This document shows, piece after piece, positions 7,960-16,241 of a DNA stretch of 64,000 bases. Numbering within the stretch: position 1 is the first letter of the stretch; every line of letters starts with the position of its first letter. The position numbers and the translations under genes were made by a program. The stretch comes from Mycolicibacterium neoaurum (GTDB lineage Bacteria > Actinomycetota > Actinomycetes > Mycobacteriales > Mycobacteriaceae): positions 2,976,001 to 3,040,000 of the forward strand of contig NZ_JAQIIX010000002.1 in NCBI RefSeq assembly GCF_036946495.1, given 5' to 3'. The notes beneath the pieces were generated by a model. The model saw nothing but the letters and a program-made list of their open reading frames with translations. It ran no database searches and was not told the DNA's origin.

Positions 7960-8376
7960 ATGGCACAGGCTAAGAAGGGCGGCACCGCCGCCAAGAAGGG
8001 TCAGAAGACCCGTCGTAGGGAAAAGAAGAACGTCCCGCACGGCGCTGCTCACATCAAGAGCACCTTCAACAACACCATCGTCTCGATCACCGATCCCCAG
8101 GGCAACGTCATCGCCTGGGCATCCTCGGGTCACGTCGGGTTCAAGGGTTCGCGTAAGTCGACCCCGTTCGCCGCGCAGCTGGCCGCCGAGAACGCCGCCC
8201 GCAAGGCGCAGGAGCACGGTGTCAAGAAGGTCGACGTGTTCGTGAAGGGCCCGGGCTCGGGCCGCGAGACCGCGATCCGTTCCCTGCAGGCCGCCGGCCT
8301 CGAGGTCGGCGCGATTTCCGATGTCACTCCGCAGCCGCACAACGGCTGCCGTCCGCCCAAGCGGCGCCGGGTCTAG
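7960..8376 (+). CDS. rpsK: 30S ribosomal protein S11
   Basis: This 138-residue S11 is a platform protein of the 30S subunit that contacts the mRNA exit region. It has the usual lysine-rich N-terminus, the core NNTIVSITDPQGNVIAWAS, and the conserved ending (DVTPQPHNGCRPPKRRRV). It is tightly spaced between rpsM and rpsD. Confidence 0.98.
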   Translation: MAQAKKGGTAAKKGQKTRRREKKNVPHGAAHIKSTFNNTIVSITDPQGNVIAWASSGHVGFKGSRKSTPFAAQLAAENAARKAQEHGVKKVDVFVKGPGSGRETAIRSLQAAGLEVGAISDVTPQPHNGCRPPKRRRV

Positions 8377-8390
8377 GGAGGATCTAGAAA

Positions 8391-8996
8391 ATGGCTCGTT
8401 ATACCGGACCCGCAACCCGCAAGTCGCGCCGCCTCGGCGTCGACCTGGTCGGCGGCGATCAGTCGTTCGAGAAGCGTCCCTACCCGCCCGGTCAGCATGG
8501 CCGCGCGCGGATCAAGGAGAGCGAATACCGCACCCAGCTGCAGGAGAAGCAGAAGGCTCGCTTCACCTACGGCGTCATGGAGAAGCAGTTCCGCAAGTAC
8601 TACGAAGAGGCCAACCGGCAGACCGGCAAGACCGGCGAGAACCTGCTCCAGATCCTGGAGAGCCGGCTGGACAATGTCATCTACCGGGCCGGCCTGGCCC
8701 GCACCCGTCGGATGGCGCGTCAGCTCGTCAGCCACGGCCACTTCCTGGTCAACGGCGTGAAGGTGAACATCCCGAGCTACCGGGTGTCGCAGTACGACAT
8801 CATCGACATCAAGGACAAGTCGATCAACACGCTGCCGTTCGAGGCCGCGCGTCAGGCCGCGGGCGAGCGCCCGGTCCCGTCCTGGCTGCAGGTCGTCGGC
8901 GAGCGTCAGCGCATCCTGGTCCACCAGCTCCCCGAGCGGGCGCAGATCCAGGTGCCGCTCACCGAGCAGCTCATCGTCGAGTTCTACTCGAAGTAA
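8391..8996 (+). CDS. rpsD: 30S ribosomal protein S4
   Basis: This 201-residue S4 begins MARYTGPATRKSRRLGVDL and has the S4 RNA-binding domain from about residue 90 (SRLDNVIYRAGLARTRRMAR). S4 nucleates assembly of the 16S 5' domain. This copy lacks the Cys motif of zinc-binding S4 forms, as expected for the primary mycobacterial protein. A GGGAGGA ribosome site precedes the ATG. Confidence 0.98.
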   Translation: MARYTGPATRKSRRLGVDLVGGDQSFEKRPYPPGQHGRARIKESEYRTQLQEKQKARFTYGVMEKQFRKYYEEANRQTGKTGENLLQILESRLDNVIYRAGLARTRRMARQLVSHGHFLVNGVKVNIPSYRVSQYDIIDIKDKSINTLPFEAARQAAGERPVPSWLQVVGERQRILVHQLPERAQIQVPLTEQLIVEFYSK

Positions 8997-9005
8997 TCAG
9001 GTAAG

Positions 9006-9041
9006 GGTCCCAGGCCGCCAACATCCAGGAGGCCTGGGACC
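9006..9041 (+). other. perfect 11-bp hairpin between rpsD and rpoA
   Basis: GGTCCCAGGCC at 9006-9016 pairs perfectly with GGCCTGGGACC at 9031-9041 around a 14-base loop. No T-run follows, so it is not a standard terminator. It could attenuate transcription, protect or process the mRNA, or serve as a protein-binding site in front of rpoA. Confidence 0.7.
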
Positions 9042-9088
9042 GCCCAGACGGCATCAAATAGCGGGTGCCGAGAAGGAGATGGAAAACA

Positions 9089-10141
9089 ATGCTGATCTCA
9101 CAGCGACCCACACTGTCCGAAGAGTCGTTGGCCGAGAACCGGTCCCGGTTCACCATCGAACCGCTGGAGCCCGGCTTCGGTTACACCCTCGGCAACTCGT
9201 TGCGGCGCACGCTGCTGTCGTCCATCCCGGGCGCAGCGGTCACCAGCATCCGCATCGACGGTGTGTTGCACGAGTTCACCACCGTCCCCGGGGTGAAGGA
9301 AGACGTCACCGACATCATCCTGAACCTCAAGGGTCTCGTCGTGTCCTCCGAAGAGGACGAGCCGGTCACCATGTACCTGCGCAAGCAGGGCCCGGGTGCG
9401 GTCACCGCCGGTGACATCGTCCCGCCCGCGGGTGTGACCGTGCACAACCCGGATCTGCACATCGCGGCGCTGAACGACAAGGGCAAGCTCGAGGTCGAGC
9501 TCGTCGTCGAGCGGGGCCGTGGCTACGTGCCGGCCGTGCAGAACAAGGCCTCCGGTGCCGAGATCGGCCGCATTCCGGTCGACTCGATCTACTCGCCGGT
9601 GCTGAAGGTGACCTACAAGGTGGAGGCCACCCGCGTCGAGCAGCGCACCGACTTCGACAAGCTCATTCTCGATGTCGAGACCAAGAACTCGATCAGCCCG
9701 CGTGACGCCCTGGCGTCCGCAGGCAAGACCCTGGTCGAGCTGTTCGGTCTGGCCCGCGAGCTCAACGAGGCGGCCGAGGGCATCGAGATCGGCCCGTCGC
9801 CGGCCGAGGCCGATCACATCGCCAGCTTCGCGCTGCCGATCGATGATCTGGACCTGACCGTCCGCTCGTACAACTGCCTGAAGCGCGAGGGTGTGCACAC
9901 CGTCGGTGAGCTCGTCTCGCGTACCGAGTCGGACCTGCTCGACATCCGTAACTTCGGGCAGAAGTCCATCGACGAGGTGAAGATCAAGCTGCATCAGCTC
10001 GGTCTGTCGCTCAAGGATTCGCCCGCCACCTTCGATCCGTCCGAGGTGGCCGGCTACGACGTGGCCACCGGAACCTGGACCGGCGACACCGGCTATGACC
10101 TGGACACCGACCAGGACTTCGCCGAGACCGAGCAGCTCTAA
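9089..10141 (+). CDS. rpoA: RNA polymerase alpha subunit
   Basis: This 350-residue alpha subunit has an N-terminal assembly domain (EPLEPGFGYTLGNSLRRTLLSS) that dimerises and binds beta and beta-prime. The C-terminal domain (alpha-CTD, from about 245) contains the conserved RNFGQKSIDEVK segment that contacts UP elements and activators. The frame is open from 9065, but ATG at 9089 follows AAGGAG at 9073-9078 and gives the usual mycobacterial N-terminus MLISQRPTLSEE. Confidence 0.98.
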   Translation: MLISQRPTLSEESLAENRSRFTIEPLEPGFGYTLGNSLRRTLLSSIPGAAVTSIRIDGVLHEFTTVPGVKEDVTDIILNLKGLVVSSEEDEPVTMYLRKQGPGAVTAGDIVPPAGVTVHNPDLHIAALNDKGKLEVELVVERGRGYVPAVQNKASGAEIGRIPVDSIYSPVLKVTYKVEATRVEQRTDFDKLILDVETKNSISPRDALASAGKTLVELFGLARELNEAAEGIEIGPSPAEADHIASFALPIDDLDLTVRSYNCLKREGVHTVGELVSRTESDLLDIRNFGQKSIDEVKIKLHQLGLSLKDSPATFDPSEVAGYDVATGTWTGDTGYDLDTDQDFAETEQL

Positions 10142-10209
10142 CACTTTCAATTCAGTTCCGTCCCGGCCCTACCTGATACGGGGGCCGGCCCCACAAGGAG
10201 ATAGTCGCA

Positions 10210-10791
10210 ATGCCCAAACCCACCAAGGGTCCCCGTCTCGGCGGGTCGTCCTCGCACCAGAAGGCGCTGCTGGCCAACCTGGCCACCGCGTTGTTCGAGC
10301 ACGGCCGGATCAAGACCACCGAGCCGAAGGCCCGGGCGTTGCGTCCGTACGCCGAGAAGCTGATCACCCACGCCAAGAAGGGTGAACTGCACAACCGGCG
10401 CGAGGTCATGAAGAAGATCCGCGACAAGGATGTGGTGCACACCCTGTTCGCCGAGATCGGTCCGTTCTTCGCCGACCGCAACGGTGGTTACACCCGCATC
10501 ATCAAGATCGAGAACCGCAAGGGCGACAACGCCCCCATGGCGGTCATCGAGCTGGTGCGGGAGAAGACGGTGACCTCGGAGGCCAACCGCGCCCGTCGTG
10601 CCGACGCCGCGCAGAAGGTCGCGGCAGCCGCCGCACCGCAGGCGGCTGTCGAGCCGGAGGCCACCGAGGGCCCGGCCGCTGACGACGCCGTGACCGAGGA
10701 GACCGCCGACGCCGAGGCCACCGAGGCCCCCGCCGAGGAGTCCGCCGAGGTCGAGGCTGCGGCCGAGGATGCGAAGTCTGACGACAAGTAG
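10210..10791 (+). CDS. rplQ: 50S ribosomal protein L17 with acidic C-terminal extension
   Basis: The first 120 of 193 residues are classical L17 (MPKPTKGPRLGGSSSHQKALL), located near the peptide exit tunnel. The remaining ~70 residues form a low-complexity Ala/Glu/Val/Thr-rich acidic tail, an extension also known from other mycobacteria. An AAGGAG ribosome site lies just before the ATG. The gene ends eight bases before the truA start. Confidence 0.97.
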   Translation: MPKPTKGPRLGGSSSHQKALLANLATALFEHGRIKTTEPKARALRPYAEKLITHAKKGELHNRREVMKKIRDKDVVHTLFAEIGPFFADRNGGYTRIIKIENRKGDNAPMAVIELVREKTVTSEANRARRADAAQKVAAAAAPQAAVEPEATEGPAADDAVTEETADAEATEAPAEESAEVEAAAEDAKSDDK

Positions 10792-10798
10792 TCACGCT

Positions 10799-11668
10799 GT
10801 GAACGAACCCGCCACCTCCACAGGTGGCGGGTTTGTTCGTCTGCGGCTCGATATCGCCTACGACGGTACCGATTTCGCTGGCTGGGCCACCCAGGCCGGG
10901 CAGCGCACCGTCGCCGGTGTGCTCGAAGACGCGCTGTCCACGGTGTTCCGCACACCGGTGGTGCTGCGCGCCGCTGGCCGCACCGATGCCGGCGTGCATG
11001 CCACCGGCCAGGTGACCCATGTCGATATCCCCGATGACGCGCTGGCACAGGCATTTCCGCGCAGTCCGCGCCCTGCAGGCGAGCCGGAGTTTCTTCCGCT
11101 GACGCGACGGCTCGGCCGTTTCGTCCCTGAGGAGATCCGGGTGCTGCGCATCGAGAGGGCGCCGCAGGGATTCGACGCGCGGTTCTCGGCGCTGCGCAGG
11201 CACTACGCGTATCGCCTGGGCACGGCACCGTACGGTGTGCTGCCCCAACAGGCGCGCTTTGTCACACCGTGGCCGCGACCGCTGGATGTCGAGGCCATGA
11301 TGGCCGCGTCGCGACATCTGGTGGGGCTGCACGATTTCGCCGCCTTCTGTCGGCATCGCGAGGGCGCCACCACGATTCGGGACCTGCAGCGGCTGGACTG
11401 GGAGTGCTCCGGTGACATCATCACCGCCCACGTGACGGCCGACGCCTTCTGCTGGTCGATGGTCCGTTCGTTGGTCGGTGCATTGCTGGCCGTCGGGGAG
11501 GGGCGGCGGGATCCAGATTGGTGTGCGGGGCTGCTGGATTCGACGACGCGCTCCAGCGATTTCGCGGCTGCCCCGGCGCGGGGACTGACCCTGGTCGGGG
11601 TGGACTATCCGCCCGATGACGAACTCGCCGCCCGAATCCAGATCACCCGGGATCTGCGCACGCTCTAG
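10799..11668 (+). CDS. truA: tRNA pseudouridine synthase A
   Basis: This protein of about 289 residues isomerises uridines 38-40 in the tRNA anticodon arm. The catalytic Asp lies in RTDAGVHA (Asp63 from this start), and the LDIAYDGTDFAGW segment is typical of the family. The frame extends to 10769 inside rplQ; GTG at 10799 is the first start after the rplQ stop. The first codons are part of a strong hairpin (10808-10831), which may reduce expression relative to rplQ. Confidence 0.93.
   Translation: MNEPATSTGGGFVRLRLDIAYDGTDFAGWATQAGQRTVAGVLEDALSTVFRTPVVLRAAGRTDAGVHATGQVTHVDIPDDALAQAFPRSPRPAGEPEFLPLTRRLGRFVPEEIRVLRIERAPQGFDARFSALRRHYAYRLGTAPYGVLPQQARFVTPWPRPLDVEAMMAASRHLVGLHDFAAFCRHREGATTIRDLQRLDWECSGDIITAHVTADAFCWSMVRSLVGALLAVGEGRRDPDWCAGLLDSTTRSSDFAAAPARGLTLVGVDYPPDDELAARIQITRDLRTL
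10808..10840 (+). terminator. terminator-like hairpin spanning the 5' end of truA
   Basis: CCCGCCACCT (10808-10817) and AGGTGGCGGG (10822-10831) form a perfect 10-bp stem with a four-base loop, followed by TTTGTTCGT. It lies 17 bp after the rplQ stop and inside the first codons of truA, so it looks like a partial terminator or attenuator at the end of the ribosomal operon. Confidence 0.6.
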
Positions 11669-11745
11669 TCGAGCTCGCCGAGACTCCGGGTTGTGGCGAA
11701 CGAGCGGCTGGATTGCGCCAGAAAGCGTCGTCTTGACGCAGAAGC

Positions 11746-12432
11746 TCAGATCCGTGGCGCGACGAAATCGGCTGCCTGGGTGACCATCCCGGCCTTGATG
11801 TACGCCGGCGCCAGATGGTCGGCCCAGTAGTCCTGCCAGTTCTCCGGATCGGTCGGATTGCAGATCGGATCGTCACCATGGCACAGCTCGATGGTGCGTT
11901 CCTTGTAGATCGGATTGAAGTTTGAGATGGGACCCACCCAGGCAATACCGTTGCCGAACAGCGCGATGGCGGCCACTTTCTGATCGAGGCCCGGCGGTAG
12001 CGGGTTCTTGAAGCCGAAGAAGCCGAACGGCACCGCCAGCACCACATCGGTGACCGCGGCGCCCAGTGAATAGCCACCGAGCACCAGTCGGGTATCGGGG
12101 CAGGACGAGGCCATGTACTGGACGCGCGCGCTCATGTCGTTCGCGCCGATGTCGATCTGGGTGTCGGCGGGGTACTTGACCGCATAGAGGGCGACGTTCT
12201 TACCGGTCTTGGAACGCAACGATGCAACGAGCGCGTTGCCTATCTGACCCGCGCCGGGGGACTCCATGCGCCCGCGGGCGAAGATCAACTCGGCGTCCGG
12301 GCAGTTCGCCGCCGAGGCGACGGGCAGCATCGGTGCGGTCATCGTCGGTATGGCCACGGTGGCCAGCGCCAGGAGCGCGGCAACGGTGAGCACGGTGAAA
12401 CGGCGGACCGGACCCCTCGGCGTCAAGATCAC
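11746..12432 (-). CDS. secreted cutinase-family serine esterase (copy 1)
   Basis: This 228-residue alpha/beta-hydrolase has a signal peptide (hydrophobic core VLTVAALLALATVAI, likely cleavage after VASA). The nucleophile is Ser122 in GYSLG; Asp188 lies between the paired cysteines C184 and C191, and His206 completes the triad. Mycobacterial cutinase-like proteins hydrolyse lipids and esters rather than plant cutin. It is the last of four tandem, independently started paralogues reading toward truA. The start is a GTG. Confidence 0.9.
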   Translation of the reverse strand: MILTPRGPVRRFTVLTVAALLALATVAIPTMTAPMLPVASAANCPDAELIFARGRMESPGAGQIGNALVASLRSKTGKNVALYAVKYPADTQIDIGANDMSARVQYMASSCPDTRLVLGGYSLGAAVTDVVLAVPFGFFGFKNPLPPGLDQKVAAIALFGNGIAWVGPISNFNPIYKERTIELCHGDDPICNPTDPENWQDYWADHLAPAYIKAGMVTQAADFVAPRI

Positions 12433-12484
12433 CGTGCCGATTGTAGCGGCGGTTTTTGACGCTGGTGTAGCCGAAGCAGGCCGA

Positions 12485-13195
12485 TCAGCGCACGCGCGCG
12501 GCCGCGAAGTCGGCGGCCTGGTTGATCAGATCCGAACCGATGTAGGCGTCCTGCCAGTGGTTCGGCCACACGTTCTGCAGATCCTCGAAGCCCGTGGGCA
12601 GGGAGTCGCCGCAGACCGGGTCGGTCGGGACACACACGTTGATGGTTCGGTCGCGGTAGGGCGGACCGATCTCGTTGCCCACCATCCGCCGGGTGATGTT
12701 TGCGACCAGCACGACGGCCGCCACATGGCCGGACATCTCCGGCGGCAACGGTCGGTCGAAACCGAGTCCGGATTGCGTCGCGGACAGGGCCAGCGCCGCG
12801 GAGGCGGCGCCGAGGGAGTATCCACCGATGATCAGCCTGGTGTTCGGACAGGCTCCGGCCATGTACTGGATCCGGTCGCTGATGTCATTGGCGCCCACCG
12901 GAACCTCGAAATCGGCGGGATAGTTCACGGCGTAGACGCCGACGGGTTGCGGTAGCCGGGCATTGAGGGCGCCGACGAGCGCGTCACCGATGCGGCCGAT
13001 GCCGGCAGGCTCGCCACGCCCGCGCGCGAAGATCAGCTCGACGGGAGCGCACGGTTCGGCCGATGCAGTGGGCAACTGACCGGCAGGGGCCACCGCGATG
13101 GAGGCGACAAGGCCGCCGGCGGCGGCCGCTGCCGCGGCTACGGTCGCGATGAATCTGCGCGCGCGGTGCTTTGCTGAAAGCGTTCGGCTGGACAC
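12485..13195 (-). CDS. secreted cutinase-family serine esterase (copy 2)
   Basis: This is a paralogue of about 236 residues with a Tat/Sec-like N-terminus (RARR followed by an Ala-rich hydrophobic stretch, ending near PTASA). It has the GYSLG nucleophile, a VPTDPVC acidic loop and a C-terminal His in the WPNHWQDAYIGSDL segment. The frame is open to 13300, but GTG at 13195 places the basic residues and hydrophobic core correctly; the extra upstream residues are antisense to the next gene. It lies 52 bp from copy 1. Confidence 0.88.
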   Translation of the reverse strand: MSSRTLSAKHRARRFIATVAAAAAAAGGLVASIAVAPAGQLPTASAEPCAPVELIFARGRGEPAGIGRIGDALVGALNARLPQPVGVYAVNYPADFEVPVGANDISDRIQYMAGACPNTRLIIGGYSLGAASAALALSATQSGLGFDRPLPPEMSGHVAAVVLVANITRRMVGNEIGPPYRDRTINVCVPTDPVCGDSLPTGFEDLQNVWPNHWQDAYIGSDLINQAADFAAARVR

Positions 13196-13217
13196 CAGAC
13201 GAGTGTACGGGGCCGGT

Positions 13218-13865
13218 TCAGAGCAGCCCGGCGACGAAGGTGGCCGCCTGATCGGCGGGGGCACCGTCGTAAGCGCGGTGGGCCGCCACGTCATCGCCAC
13301 TGGTGCAGACCGGATCGCCGGGATTGCATAGGTCTATCGCCCGAGGCCCCCACACCGGGCTCACCGTCAGCGGCAGGCCGACCTTCGCCGACGGGTTGCC
13401 GAACACGGCCAGCGCCGCGACGTGTTCGGGGGTGTTCGGCGGAAGCGGGGCGGTGAAACCGATGGCGGGTACCGGTACCGCGGCGATGACGTCGATGACC
13501 CCTGCGCCCTGGGAGTACCCGCCGAGCACCAGCCGGGTGGTCGGGCAGTTGTTGATCATCCATTGGATGTGGGCACTGGCGTCGTTGGCGCCGGTGGCGG
13601 CGGCCAAGAAGTCGTAGCTGGCCGGATAGTTCACCGCATAGGTGCCCACCGACCTGCCGCCGACCTTGCCGCGTAGCGACTCCACGAAGGCCGCGCCGAT
13701 GCGGCCCAGACCGGGATCCTCGTTCGTGCCGCGGGCGAACACGACCTCGATATCGGGGCAGGATTCGGCGGAGGCGGGTGTCGCCGGTGTCAGGAGCAGC
13801 GAGCCGATGGCCGCGGTGGCGGCGGCGAGCAGTGCCGAGCGGCGGCGAACAAGATCAAAGCGCAC
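13218..13865 (-). CDS. secreted cutinase-family serine esterase (copy 3)
   Basis: This is a paralogue of about 215 residues with the canonical GYSQG nucleophile motif, CNPGDPVC catalytic-Asp loop and a C-terminal His (VAAHRAYD). The start chosen is GTG at 13865, giving VRFDLVRRRSALLAAATAAIG..., a clear export signal ending near PASA. The much longer open frame upstream (to 14174) lies antisense to copy 4 and is not plausible protein. It follows copy 4 by 40 bp. Confidence 0.88.
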   Translation of the reverse strand: MRFDLVRRRSALLAAATAAIGSLLLTPATPASAESCPDIEVVFARGTNEDPGLGRIGAAFVESLRGKVGGRSVGTYAVNYPASYDFLAAATGANDASAHIQWMINNCPTTRLVLGGYSQGAGVIDVIAAVPVPAIGFTAPLPPNTPEHVAALAVFGNPSAKVGLPLTVSPVWGPRAIDLCNPGDPVCTSGDDVAAHRAYDGAPADQAATFVAGLL

Positions 13866-13905
13866 GCCACATGGTAACGCGAAGACGGCCAGAGCAAGCC
13901 TGGAG

Positions 13906-14577
13906 TCAGACCCGGCCCGCGATGAAACCGGCTGCCTGCGGGATGAATCCGGAGGATTCGTATCGGGTGTGCGCAAATGGGTTGCGGCCACCGGAGCAGA
14001 TCGGGTCACCGTCGGCGCACAGGTCGATACCCCGGCCGCTGAACGGGGGCCCGGCGGCACTGACCGGATAACCGAACTTGGCACCCGCATTACCGAATGC
14101 GGCGATGGCGGCCACATTGCCGGCCAAGTTGGAGGCCAGCGGGGGAGCCGAACCGATATCGCCGATGCGGTCACCTACCGGAGGAAGCCCCACCAGCATG
14201 TTGACGATGGCGGCACCCTGGGAGTACCCACCGAGCACGACGCGGGTGTTCGGGCAGGCGTCGGCGAGGTAGGCGATCCGCGCGCTGGCATCGAATGCGC
14301 CGTCGGCGGCGCGCAGGAAATCGTAGGTCGCGGGGTAGTTGACACCGTAGGTGCTCAGCGTGCGGCCACCGAGCTGCGGGCGCAACGCGTTCTCCAGAGC
14401 AAACCCGACCCGGCCGATGCCCGGCGGCTCGCTGGTGCCGCGAGCGAAGATCAGTTCGACGTCCGAGCACGCCGGTTCGGCCGAGGCGACCGGCGCCGGA
14501 GCCGCCAGCACGGCCAAGGTGGAGACCATCGCCGAGCCCACTGCGGCCCACCGGACCGCCAACTTGCGCAACTTCAC
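13906..14577 (-). CDS. secreted cutinase-family serine esterase (copy 4)
   Basis: This is a paralogue of about 223 residues. It begins with a basic segment (VKLRKLAVRW), a hydrophobic core and a cleavage region near PVASA, then the GYSQG nucleophile, CADGDPIC loop and C-terminal His (FAHTRYESSG). The frame runs back to 16383, but everything upstream of GTG 14577 is Arg/Gly/His-rich antisense sequence. It is the first of the four cutinase genes and starts 24 bp after the end of the EamA transporter gene. Confidence 0.88.
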   Translation of the reverse strand: MKLRKLAVRWAAVGSAMVSTLAVLAAPAPVASAEPACSDVELIFARGTSEPPGIGRVGFALENALRPQLGGRTLSTYGVNYPATYDFLRAADGAFDASARIAYLADACPNTRVVLGGYSQGAAIVNMLVGLPPVGDRIGDIGSAPPLASNLAGNVAAIAAFGNAGAKFGYPVSAAGPPFSGRGIDLCADGDPICSGGRNPFAHTRYESSGFIPQAAGFIAGRV

Positions 14578-14600
14578 AAGCCCATCTTCACATCTGATGG

Positions 14601-15602
14601 TCAGGTATGAGCAATCGGTCGTTCGGCAGGCGGCGGCACGTCCTGCCAATTGGCCTGGGCCACCTGGTCGGAACGGTCCCCGTGGCGGGCCAGCGCCAGG
14701 CCCATCAACACCACCGCGCCGCCGACGGCCTGGGTCAGTGAGATCGATTCGCCGAGCACTACCCAGGCGATGAGCACGGCGAACAGGACCTCGGACAGGC
14801 CCACCAACGAGGCGAACCGGGGCTGCAGCCGGGCGATGCCCATGATGCCGAGGGTGTAGGCGATCGCCGTCGGGATGAGTGCCAGGGCGATCACCGGGAC
14901 GTACCAGGGCAGGGTGAGACCGGCGACGACGGTATCGGCGGCGGTGAAGCGCAGCGGCATCACGCCGCTCGCGCCGAGTCCGGCCACCGCGAGGGCGCCG
15001 ATGACGAGACCGGCGGCGGCCAGGGTAACCGGGCTCAGGCCGGTGCCGTCGGAGCTGGCCTTCTCCGACATCATGAAGTAGCACGCGGCGCAGATCGCCG
15101 CGGCCAGGCCCCAGACCACCCCGGTCGAGTTGATGTGGGCGCCGGCGAAGACGTCGAGGACCAGCACGATGCCGGCAACTGCCAGTGCCGCACCGGCGAG
15201 GGTCAGCGCGGCGGGTCGACGCCGCGTGGTGGCCCATAACCAGCCGACCACCAGGATCGGCGCGGTGTACTCCAGCAGCAGCGCCACGCCGACCGAAAGG
15301 TGTGAGACGGCGTTGTAGTAGCAGAGCTGGGCGCCGGCGATCGGGATCAGGCCGTACGCGATGACGGTGGTGCGATGCCGCAGGGCCTCGCGGACCCAGC
15401 CGGGCCGGTAGTAGGTAGCGAACACGGCCATCGCCAGTGCACCACCGGCCAGGCGGGCTGTCACGGCCGCCGTCGGGGTCCAACCGGCCTCCATCAGTGC
15501 CTTGGCGAGCGGGCCGGACATGCCGAAGGTGAAGGCCGAGGTGATTGCGAAGACCAGACCGACCCGAAACCTGGTCGTCGCGCGCGCGTTGATCATCGTC
15601 AT
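14601..15602 (-). CDS. EamA/DMT-family transporter
   Basis: This membrane protein of about 333 residues has ten predicted helices arranged as two EamA repeats (first at about 12-140, second from about 155). Family members export metabolites or amino acids; the substrate is unknown. ATG at 15602 follows GGAG with a short spacer, while the frame extends to 15668 through the intergenic operator region. It is transcribed divergently from the CGNR zinc-finger gene, and the shared intergenic DNA holds repeated ATGAG half-sites, suggesting that the CGNR protein controls it. Confidence 0.88.
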   Translation of the reverse strand: MTMINARATTRFRVGLVFAITSAFTFGMSGPLAKALMEAGWTPTAAVTARLAGGALAMAVFATYYRPGWVREALRHRTTVIAYGLIPIAGAQLCYYNAVSHLSVGVALLLEYTAPILVVGWLWATTRRRPAALTLAGAALAVAGIVLVLDVFAGAHINSTGVVWGLAAAICAACYFMMSEKASSDGTGLSPVTLAAAGLVIGALAVAGLGASGVMPLRFTAADTVVAGLTLPWYVPVIALALIPTAIAYTLGIMGIARLQPRFASLVGLSEVLFAVLIAWVVLGESISLTQAVGGAVVLMGLALARHGDRSDQVAQANWQDVPPPAERPIAHT

Positions 15603-15620
15603 GGAGCACTCCGGACTGTA

Positions 15621-15690
15621 ATGAGTAAAATGGAAGTTGCTCATGACAGTAACGGCGACGGGAGTCACGCGTCAAATGATTTTTACTCAT
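15621..15690. promoter_or_regulatory. putative operator half-sites between EamA and CGNR genes
   Basis: ATGAGTAAAAT at 15621-15631 is inverted as ATTTTTACTCAT at 15679-15690, and a third half-site CTCATGACA lies at 15640-15648; the same CTCATGACA occurs at 15686-15694. ATGAG-N14-CTCAT thus forms one inverted pair. The AT-rich motif is out of character for this genome and is positioned to control both divergent genes. Confidence 0.5.
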
Positions 15691-16230
15691 GACACGGAAC
15701 TCACACTCCGGGCTGCCTGCGTGCTGATCAACAGTGATCGCGTCGACGGCGACGAGCTGGCCGATCTGGCCGGATTGGAGGCCTATCTCGCCGAGTTCGG
15801 CTGGACCGGCCGCCGTGACCGTGACGGTGAGGAGCTGGCCGCCGTGCACCGCTTGCGCGAACGACTCGGCAGGCTCTGGGAGGGCGCCGACGACGAGGAG
15901 CGCACGGTCGGCCAGGTCAACGCTCTGCTGGCCGACACCCAGGCCTCGCCGTGGTTGACCCGGCACGCCGAGATGCCGGAGTGGCATCTGCATCTGGCCT
16001 CCGTCCGGGATCCGCTGGCCCAGCGGATGGGTGCGGAGATGGCGATGGCGTTGGCGGACCTGATCCGTGGTGGCGAGCTGCGCCGGCTCAAGGTGTGCGC
16101 GGCACCGGACTGTACGGCGGCGCTGTTCGACGTCTCCCGCAACCGGTCGAAGATCTTCTGCGACACCGGAAACTGCGGTAATCGTCAGCATGTTGCCGCT
16201 TATCGGGAAAGGCGTGGCCGGCACGGGTAG
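15676..16230 (+). CDS. CGNR zinc-finger protein, probable transcriptional regulator
   Basis: This protein of about 184 residues begins MIFTHDTELTLRAACVLIN, the usual N-terminus of DUF1470/CGNR proteins. Its C-terminal zinc finger has the pattern CAAPDCTAALFD...FCDTGNCGNRQHVAAYRERR, containing the CGNR signature. The finger is thought to bind DNA. Upstream in-frame ATG 15643 is an alternative start. Divergence from an EamA transporter with shared inverted half-sites suggests autoregulation and control of the exporter. Confidence 0.85.
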   Translation: MIFTHDTELTLRAACVLINSDRVDGDELADLAGLEAYLAEFGWTGRRDRDGEELAAVHRLRERLGRLWEGADDEERTVGQVNALLADTQASPWLTRHAEMPEWHLHLASVRDPLAQRMGAEMAMALADLIRGGELRRLKVCAAPDCTAALFDVSRNRSKIFCDTGNCGNRQHVAAYRERRGRHG

Positions 16231-16241
16231 CGTCGATCCGC

